Assembly (NCBI GenBank): GCA_029558435.1
Contig: JAKQEZ010000729.1
Coordinates: 1 to 27,527, forward strand
DNA length: 27,527 nt
Direction: 5' to 3'
Source of the DNA: Bacteroidota bacterium
Lineage (GTDB): Bacteria > Bacteroidota > Bacteroidia > Flavobacteriales > Crocinitomicaceae
Shown here piece after piece: positions 21,584 to 27,527 of the stretch. Both the position numbers and the translations under genes were made by a program. Below the pieces are notes generated by a model, which did not search any database, was not told where the DNA came from, and was given only the letters and a program-made list of their open reading frames with translations. Every line of letters begins with the position of its first letter. Positions within the stretch are counted from its first letter, which is position 1.

Positions 21584-24415
21584 ATGTTTAAAGTAAAAAG
21601 TGTATTCTATTTTATGATAGCGTTCATATTGGCTATCGACTTATCTTTTGGACAATGTCCATCGGGAGCTTCTCCGTATTCGGGACAAACTACCATTCAA
21701 TCAAATGAGGTGTTCTGTATGACAGCTGATTTGACTGTTGCTAGTTTAACGATTGCATCTGGAGGAAAATTGTATGTTTCTAATGGAAAAAAGTTAACAG
21801 TTTCTGGAAATGTTGTAGTTAGTGGCACTCTCCAATTAGCTAACGAAGCAAGTGTTTCTATGAATAAGCTAACAATCGGAAACGGAACTGTTAGCAACGC
21901 ACTTGTTAACTTAGGTAAAAAAGCCTATTTAAAAATTACCAACAGTTTAGTGCAAACACCATCTACAAGTCCATTTGTTTCTAAATTAGAAATGTGGTCT
22001 GGTTCTGTTGTCGAAAATTGTGGCACACACCACCAAGGAGTTATTGATTACCCTTTTATCAAATATTTGGGTTCGGAGTCTGTAAAATCATACTACATTG
22101 TTAAAAAAGCAGTTACAGGTGCTGGAGCTGGTGCGCATTTCTCGCACGATAATAACATTGTTGTGATTGCAATGCATTCGGTTTCTGGAGTTACAGCTGG
22201 TTTAGCAACTTATTGTGGTGAATATGCTGAACCTGCATATTGTCCAAGTTGGCCAAGTGGTTTGAGTAACAATCCAAATGAGTGTAACAATGTTACAACT
22301 ATTTTAGCAAACTTACCAGAGCCAGAAACTGCTTGCTCTGAAAATACATTTACAAAAAGTACAGACCCCAACACTATTGAATACGACAACATTGTTTGTG
22401 GTTTTCATGCAACTATTCTAAAAGAAAGCAACGGTGATATTAAAGTTTGGGGAGATGAAGCAAATGCAAATGGAACATCTTCTGTTACTGCTCCTAGGTT
22501 GGTTACTCCTGCAAATGGATATAATTATACTGGAAGCCCTTTAAGAGTAACAATGGGAAGTTATGCCGGTAGCTCATTAACTTCTGTAGTTCACCAATTT
22601 GCTTTATTGACAACCACTGGTTTGTATGTGTGGGGTAAACCTGGTACTTTGGTTCATTCAGATATAAAAGGAAATTCTGCTTTTGGTTCTATAACAATTA
22701 ATGGTAAAAACGATGGTTTGCCAGCTGGAGTTTCACCTTCTGATGTCAAAATGCTTTTTGGATCATACAAAACATTGGCTATTGTAACTTATTCTGGTCA
22801 TGCTTGGGTGTTGTCTTTCAATGGAAGTAAAAATGGAGATGGCTCTAATCAAGATGAAGATAATAACAATAAAAAATGGCACCGTGTAAAAACATCCAAC
22901 ACCACTAATTTGAATAATGTGGTTGCTGTGCGTGGAAACACTAATGCGTTAGTAGCGTTAACATCCGATGGAAAGGTTTATACTTGGGGTTCTAAGACCT
23001 ATGCAAATGATAATAATGGACCTTCCAGTAGAACATACGCAACCGAAATTACTTTGCCATCAGGATTATCTACCAAAATGATAGGAATGGCACCAAATGG
23101 TAATTATAATTCTTATTATGTGTTAGGCACCAATGGTCAATTGTGGGCAATGGGCAATAATGATGTTCGTCAATTGGGGAATTTCTCTACGAGTAATAGC
23201 AATACATGGGTAAGAGTAAAAAGCGCATCCAATACTAACATGGAAAACATTGCATGGTTTAGTCCGCAAGAGCACGATAATAATTATGCTGCCGTGAATG
23301 CTTTGACATCCTCAGGTAAATTGTATTCATGGGGTAGTAATGATGGTCAAATGATTGGTATGGGTAGTGCAACTTCATCGAACCCAGTTTATATGGGGCG
23401 TGGATTGAATAATAATGACGTGTTAATGGCAGTTGAAACAGGAGGGCACACTACTATGATTGTTCGTCAATGTACATTCAAATACGGTTATTTGGGTCAC
23501 CGAGTAGATGGAAGTATGGGAGATGGAACGGATGTGAATACCAATGAAAGTGAATTTAACTTCTCCAATACAGCAATTATCAACTTGTGTGGTGCTCCAA
23601 CTGCTCCTATAACTAAAGATTTAAAAATGTGTGAAGGATTGGGTGAGTCGGTTAATTTGCAAGACGCATTTATCGGAAGTGTTCCAGCTGGAGAAAATTT
23701 AGTTTGGCAAGATGAAAATGGAAATCCGGTAACCAATTTTGTTATTTCAGAAGAAAAAACATTTAATGCCGTATTTACTGGTGGTGTGTGTACAAATAAC
23801 CCAACTTCTGTTGTAAATGTGTCTTTTTACCAACCAGAAGATCAACCTATGTACGATTTATGCTTGGTAATCTTAGGCAAAGATTTATCCACTTTTAACG
23901 CGCAATGCAAGGATGGTTTTGTGGATTTGAATTGGGCAACTGCTTCAGAGAAAAACTTAAACCGTTTTGAAGTTGAACGTTCAACAGATGGAATTAATTG
24001 GGAATTTGCAACAAGCGTTGCTGCAACGGGTGATTCTCATTATGAAAAACTCTATTCAGCTCGCGATTTCACCAACAGTCAAACTACCTATTACCGTTTG
24101 AAAATTGTAGATAACGACGATCACTACGAGCGTTCTTATCCAATTGCTACTCAATGTAAGGCAACAAGCATGAGCTGTTCAATATTTCCTGTTCCTGTTT
24201 CTGACGTTGCAACTGTAATAATAGGTGCAGAAGAGGCAGCAGATGTAAATTTGGTTGTAACGGACATGGAAGGTAGAGTTGTTTACCAAGAAACAGTAAA
24301 AATCCAAAGTGGAACCAATTCATTTAAAATCAATGTTTCACAAATGAATCATGGAATATACTTCTTAAATACCGACCAAAAGGATTTTACGCCTGTAAAA
24401 TTGGTGGTACAATAA
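21584..24415 (+). CDS. Second secreted RCC1-repeat protein with T9SS sorting domain (paralog)
   Basis: This 943-residue protein has the same architecture as its upstream neighbour: signal peptide (1-23, MFKVKSVFYFMIAFILAIDL..., mature end QCPSG), N-terminal beta stack, seven RCC1 blades (about 265-645: IKVWGDEANANG, GLYVWG, KVYTWGS, QLWAMGNNDVRQLGN, KLYSWGSNDGQMIGMGS), Ig-like domain, fibronectin-III-like module (766-853) and type A sorting domain (865-943: IFPVPVSDVATVII, MNHGIYFL, KLVVQ). The two proteins align end to end without large gaps, so this is a tandem duplication. Nucleotide similarity is strongest at 23894-24143, nearly identical to 20878-21127, while the N-terminal halves differ at many silent sites. 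It has its own promoter element and terminator. Confidence 0.88.
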   Translation: MFKVKSVFYFMIAFILAIDLSFGQCPSGASPYSGQTTIQSNEVFCMTADLTVASLTIASGGKLYVSNGKKLTVSGNVVVSGTLQLANEASVSMNKLTIGNGTVSNALVNLGKKAYLKITNSLVQTPSTSPFVSKLEMWSGSVVENCGTHHQGVIDYPFIKYLGSESVKSYYIVKKAVTGAGAGAHFSHDNNIVVIAMHSVSGVTAGLATYCGEYAEPAYCPSWPSGLSNNPNECNNVTTILANLPEPETACSENTFTKSTDPNTIEYDNIVCGFHATILKESNGDIKVWGDEANANGTSSVTAPRLVTPANGYNYTGSPLRVTMGSYAGSSLTSVVHQFALLTTTGLYVWGKPGTLVHSDIKGNSAFGSITINGKNDGLPAGVSPSDVKMLFGSYKTLAIVTYSGHAWVLSFNGSKNGDGSNQDEDNNNKKWHRVKTSNTTNLNNVVAVRGNTNALVALTSDGKVYTWGSKTYANDNNGPSSRTYATEITLPSGLSTKMIGMAPNGNYNSYYVLGTNGQLWAMGNNDVRQLGNFSTSNSNTWVRVKSASNTNMENIAWFSPQEHDNNYAAVNALTSSGKLYSWGSNDGQMIGMGSATSSNPVYMGRGLNNNDVLMAVETGGHTTMIVRQCTFKYGYLGHRVDGSMGDGTDVNTNESEFNFSNTAIINLCGAPTAPITKDLKMCEGLGESVNLQDAFIGSVPAGENLVWQDENGNPVTNFVISEEKTFNAVFTGGVCTNNPTSVVNVSFYQPEDQPMYDLCLVILGKDLSTFNAQCKDGFVDLNWATASEKNLNRFEVERSTDGINWEFATSVAATGDSHYEKLYSARDFTNSQTTYYRLKIVDNDDHYERSYPIATQCKATSMSCSIFPVPVSDVATVIIGAEEAADVNLVVTDMEGRVVYQETVKIQSGTNSFKINVSQMNHGIYFLNTDQKDFTPVKLVVQ

Positions 24416-24434
24416 GTTCATAATCTAAATTTTG

Positions 24435-24467
24435 AAAAAACCGTTACTTAGTTGTAGCGGTTTTTTT
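24435..24467 (+). terminator. Intrinsic terminator after the second RCC1 gene
   Basis: AAAAAACCG and CGGTTTTTT plus an inner TAC/GTA extension form a long stem around loop TTAGTT, followed by T. It lies inside the upstream extension of the next open frame, showing that frame must start later. Confidence 0.9.
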
Positions 24468-24506
24468 GTTTTTATATACATTTACATACCGAAACATCAG
24501 AATTAC

Positions 24507-26225
24507 ATGAGAATTATTCTAGTATTGCTTTTTTTCTTTTTATCCTATAGTGTTCATGCACAATATGAATATTTACTTCATAAAAGTTATGTTCAAAAGG
24601 CAGATAAAATGCATCATGTTTTTGATAGTATTTTGCGTTTCAATGACCTAGAAATTGTAAGTAAAGAATCACAAAAACTTAGAGAATTAGCAATAGATAA
24701 AAATGATAAAAGTCTCCAATTCGAAGTGGATTTGTTTGAACTCTTTGTTACAGCCGTTTTCTTTGCAAAACCTCAATCGGAATCAATAAAAGCATATAAA
24801 GAATTAATCCAAAAAGCAGAAAAAGAAGGTGTTTGGCATACGAAATTAAATGCCACAAGAGCGTTGGCGGAATATTATTGGAAATTTCTAAATAACTATG
24901 AATTAGCGTTTGAGCAATACTTGATTTTAGACAATGAATTGCAAAAAGTAAATTCAAAAGATTATCCCCAAAAAGCAAGAGATTATACGCAAATTGGAGA
25001 ATCATATTATTACTTCAGAGATTATGAACAAGCTAGAAAGTATTTTAAAAAAGCCATTGCGATTCCAGAAACCGAATTCAACACTAAAATTATCACAACA
25101 GCTAAAAATAATATCGGATTAAGTTTTCAAAAAGAAGAAAAATACGATAGCGCTCTGTTTTATTTTCAATTAGCATTAAAAACACCATTTGAATCTTCAT
25201 TAAAATCATGGCAGAGAATTGTTAAAGGTAATATTGGTGCTAATTTTTACTATTTGAATGATTTCAGTAAAGCTATTCCTTTGCTAGAACAAGATTACAA
25301 TGGTTCTGTTAAAGAAAATGATATTGGCTGTTTAATAGGTTCTTCAACGTTGCTTGCAGACATTTACTTAAAAAAAGGCGACAAGCAAAAGTCATGGATG
25401 TATATTGAACAAGCCTATTTACATGCACTGCAAATGAAATCGTTTGATCGGTTAAAATCCATCTATCCTATTTTAAGCAATTGGTATAGTTATAATGGAA
25501 ATTCAGAGAAATCTAGATTGTATCTTGATTCAACTATTTACGCCATAAATGAATACCACAATAAATTTAATGCTATTAAAATTCTACGGGCACAACAAGA
25601 AATTAGCAACCAAAAAGAAAAATTAGTGCAAGCCAATTTTGAGCTTGAAAAACAAAAAGATTTGAATAAACTATACATTTTACTTTCAATTTCTATTTTA
25701 ATAGTCATAATTATTTCTGGCAGTTTTGTTTATCAAAAACGAAAAAGAAAAATGGTGGAACTTGAAAAAACAACCATTGAAAGCCAGTTGAAATTAGCTA
25801 AAGTAGAGGTTCAACAATTTATTAAAAAGAACAACGACCAAAACATTTTGATAGATAAAGTTACTTCGGAACTTGAAAACATGAAAGAACTTAAATCTGA
25901 TGAAAAAGTCAAGCTAGAGCAAACTTTATTGGAACTTAGATCTGCAATCATTTTAACAGATGAAGATTGGGGATGGTTTAAAACTCATTTTACAACAATT
26001 TACCCAGATTTCTTGCAAAAAATTAAAACAAAATTCCCAGATATCACAGATGCTGAATTGAGGTATTTAATGTTAATTAAATTGCAATTATCGCATAAAG
26101 AAATGGCAAATATGTTAGGTATTTCTCCTGCTTCTGTCCGGGTTACTTGGAATAGGGTACGTAAAAAAATGGGGGGAAGTTTAGAAGATACTCCCATTTC
26201 ATTGCTGAGTCAATATGTTTCATGA
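24507..26225 (+). CDS. Membrane TPR protein with C-terminal helix-turn-helix regulator domain
   Basis: This 572-residue protein has a signal peptide (MRIILVLLFFFLSYSVHAQ, about 1-18), periplasmic TPR repeats (about 30-350, for example ARDYTQIGESYYYFRDYEQARKYFKKAI and AKNNIGLSFQKEEKYDSALFYFQLAL), a transmembrane helix (about 388-410), a coiled coil (411-475), and a cytoplasmic LuxR-like helix-turn-helix (517-555: ELRYLMLIKLQLSHKEMANMLGISPASVRVTWNRVRKKM). This layout is a common Bacteroidota one-protein sensor-regulator that binds DNA from the membrane. ATG 24507 is chosen because the frame upstream contains a terminator and the signal peptide begins here. It precedes the beta-helix gene in the same direction; the target is unknown. 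Confidence 0.85.
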   Translation: MRIILVLLFFFLSYSVHAQYEYLLHKSYVQKADKMHHVFDSILRFNDLEIVSKESQKLRELAIDKNDKSLQFEVDLFELFVTAVFFAKPQSESIKAYKELIQKAEKEGVWHTKLNATRALAEYYWKFLNNYELAFEQYLILDNELQKVNSKDYPQKARDYTQIGESYYYFRDYEQARKYFKKAIAIPETEFNTKIITTAKNNIGLSFQKEEKYDSALFYFQLALKTPFESSLKSWQRIVKGNIGANFYYLNDFSKAIPLLEQDYNGSVKENDIGCLIGSSTLLADIYLKKGDKQKSWMYIEQAYLHALQMKSFDRLKSIYPILSNWYSYNGNSEKSRLYLDSTIYAINEYHNKFNAIKILRAQQEISNQKEKLVQANFELEKQKDLNKLYILLSISILIVIIISGSFVYQKRKRKMVELEKTTIESQLKLAKVEVQQFIKKNNDQNILIDKVTSELENMKELKSDEKVKLEQTLLELRSAIILTDEDWGWFKTHFTTIYPDFLQKIKTKFPDITDAELRYLMLIKLQLSHKEMANMLGISPASVRVTWNRVRKKMGGSLEDTPISLLSQYVS

Positions 26226-26268
26226 GTGCGTAAAACTTTGTAAATCAATTAAAAAACTCAATACTAAA

Positions 26269-26289
26269 TTGTAACGCTTTTGTAACGCT
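26269..26289 (+). repeat. Direct repeat TTGTAACGCT x2, 11 bp apart
   Basis: TTGTAACGCT occurs at 26269-26278 and 26280-26289, one helical turn apart, about 10 bases upstream of a putative -33 element. This is the usual geometry of an activator-binding site. The regulator encoded just upstream is the obvious candidate, by position only. Confidence 0.45.
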
Positions 26290-26298
26290 CCATTTTTG

Positions 26299-26327
26299 TT
26301 GTTTTTTTTCAGTTCAAACTATTTTTA
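26299..26327 (+). promoter_or_regulatory. Putative promoter of the beta-helix gene
   Basis: TTG (26299-26301), an 18-base spacer and TATTTTTA (26320-26327, one mismatch to TAnnTTTG) precede the ATG at 26342, implying a leader of only about 10 bases. Confidence 0.35.
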
Positions 26328-26341
26328 TAAAAAAAATGTAC

Positions 26342-27527
26342 ATGAAAAAATCAACAATTCTATTTTTAACATCCATCTTTTTATCTTTTTTCAGCACGCA
26401 GGTTTGTGCCCAAACACCCGATGCTTTTGGTATTATTTACGTAAAACCAACTGCAACAGGTACAGGTGATGGAAGTAGTTGGACGAATGCCACTTCTGAT
26501 TTACACAATGCTATTCACGCAACAGGCGTTTCCAAAGTTTTTGTAGCTATTGGGAATTTCAACGTTGGTACTGCATCATTTATCATGAAAAACAATGTGG
26601 AAATTTACGGTGGTTTTGATCCTGATAATAGTATTGACGACTTAACAGATAGTCGTATTTTACCTACAGAAAGCATCACAGGTTCGGTGCTTAATGGAGA
26701 AAACAATAAACCGCTCATTTGGAATGATAACAATGGTTTGACGGCAACAGCTATTTTAGATGGCTTTACATTGATGAATGGTAAGGGAGGTATTGCAGGA
26801 GCAATTTACAACAATTTGGTTGCGCCTACCTATAACAATTTGGTTATAAGAAACAATGAGGCAACAACTGCTGCGGGAGGTATTTATAACCTTAACGCTC
26901 CAATTACCTTAAAAAATTCGATTATTTCTAACAATACAGCTCCTTTTGCTGGAGGAGTGCGAAATAACCAATCAAATGCAGTATTTACCAATGTAATTAT
27001 TAAGAATAATTCAGCAACAATGTCAACTGGAGGCTCTGGTGGTGGAGGAATTTTCAATGAATCTTCTGATATTGAATTAACAAACGTACTCATTGCCAAT
27101 AACAGCACCAATCGTTGGGGTGGAGGTTTCCGCAACCTATCGGGAAATCCTGTTTTTACCAATGTAACTTTGGTAAATAACACGGCTGTCAACCAATCTG
27201 CCACAACTGCAATGGAAATTGTAGCAGGTACACCACAATTTAATAACACCATTGTTTTAGGCACAATTTCGGGCACTTACACCCCACAATATTCTCTAAT
27301 CGAGGGAAATACCGATTTTACTAATGGAAACATTAATCCAACTGGAGTTACTGTAACGGGTGTTTTTACCGATCCAACAAACGGAAATTACACCTTGAAA
27401 TTTGGTTCAGTTGCTGTAAATTCAGGTAATAACGCATTGAACGCTACCACAACCGATTTGGCAGGAAATACACGTGTTCAAAATACAACCATAGATTTGG
27501 GTGCCTATGAAAGTGCTTATGCTCCAA
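26342..27527 (+). CDS. Secreted right-handed beta-helix protein (partial, runs off the window)
   Basis: The frame is open from ATG 26342 to the right edge (395 codons, no stop). A signal peptide (MKKSTILFLTSIFLSFFSTQVCAQ, about 1-24) is followed by YVKPTATGTGDGSSWTNAT, a typical opening of pectate-lyase-like adhesins, and then repeated rungs with Asn-rich turns and Gly-rich strands (NNEATTAAGGIYN, SNNTAPFAGGVRNN, GGGGIFNESSDIELTNVLIANNS, RWGGGFRNLSGNPVFTNVTLVNNT). DLAGNTRVQNTTIDLGAYE near the edge is the motif that closes such domains in 'choice-of-anchor' proteins, so further domains and probably a T9SS sorting domain lie beyond the window. No catalytic residues are evident; adhesion or surface structure is the likely role. 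Confidence 0.85.
   Translation, partial: MKKSTILFLTSIFLSFFSTQVCAQTPDAFGIIYVKPTATGTGDGSSWTNATSDLHNAIHATGVSKVFVAIGNFNVGTASFIMKNNVEIYGGFDPDNSIDDLTDSRILPTESITGSVLNGENNKPLIWNDNNGLTATAILDGFTLMNGKGGIAGAIYNNLVAPTYNNLVIRNNEATTAAGGIYNLNAPITLKNSIISNNTAPFAGGVRNNQSNAVFTNVIIKNNSATMSTGGSGGGGIFNESSDIELTNVLIANNSTNRWGGGFRNLSGNPVFTNVTLVNNTAVNQSATTAMEIVAGTPQFNNTIVLGTISGTYTPQYSLIEGNTDFTNGNINPTGVTVTGVFTDPTNGNYTLKFGSVAVNSGNNALNATTTDLAGNTRVQNTTIDLGAYESAYAP

Noticed and set aside
24432..24506. Upstream extension of the TPR-HTH gene (25 extra residues)
   Set aside because: The extension contains the intrinsic terminator of the previous gene and precedes a well-formed signal peptide.
26884..27276. 130-residue minus-strand open frame
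   Set aside because: It mirrors the Asn/Gly-rich beta-helix repeats of the partial plus-strand gene, which has a signal peptide and coherent rungs.

Overview
The window is AT-rich DNA from a member of the Bacteroidota, most likely Flavobacteriales. I infer this from the many TAnnTTTG (-7) promoter elements, absent Shine-Dalgarno sequences, tRNAs without an encoded CCA, the type IX secretion (T9SS) gene porT with several T9SS-type surface proteins, and lineage-typical families (DUF3127, DUF4836, anti-sigma proteins with TPRs). A Crocinitomicaceae/Fluviicola-like source is only a guess.

Layout. 1-141 is the end of a membrane protein. 241-650 holds divergent tRNA-Lys and tRNA-Cys with promoters and terminators. 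712-3520 has a small polytopic membrane protein and a secreted multidomain protein. 3521-5262 (-) is dnaX, split by an A10 tract so that the zero frame gives a gamma-like short form and a -1 shift gives tau. 5389-7164 is a GT-C-like membrane protein. 7221-12272 (-) is a tight five-gene unit: porT, a COG2509 FAD protein, a DUF4836 lipoprotein, a flavin reductase-like protein and a DUF3127 protein with an SSB-like tail. 12344-13243 (-) is an EamA transporter. 13343-13743 is tmRNA.

From 13786 on the region is accessory in character. It holds a TPR-CHAT protein predicted to face the periplasm, a convergent ECF sigma factor/TPR anti-sigma pair, two tandem paralogous secreted seven-bladed RCC1 propellers with T9SS sorting domains (divergent from the sigma factor), a membrane TPR-HTH regulator, and the start of a secreted beta-helix protein running off the window.

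How the parts may work together (inference): porT contributes to the T9SS that would export the RCC1 proteins and possibly the 665-residue protein. The TPR-CHAT protein, the transmembrane anti-sigma and the ECF sigma could form a proteolytic signalling relay controlling the divergent surface genes. A 10-bp inverted repeat that overlaps the first RCC1 promoter is a candidate control site. The TPR-HTH regulator lies just before the beta-helix gene, whose upstream region carries two direct repeats 11 bp apart.
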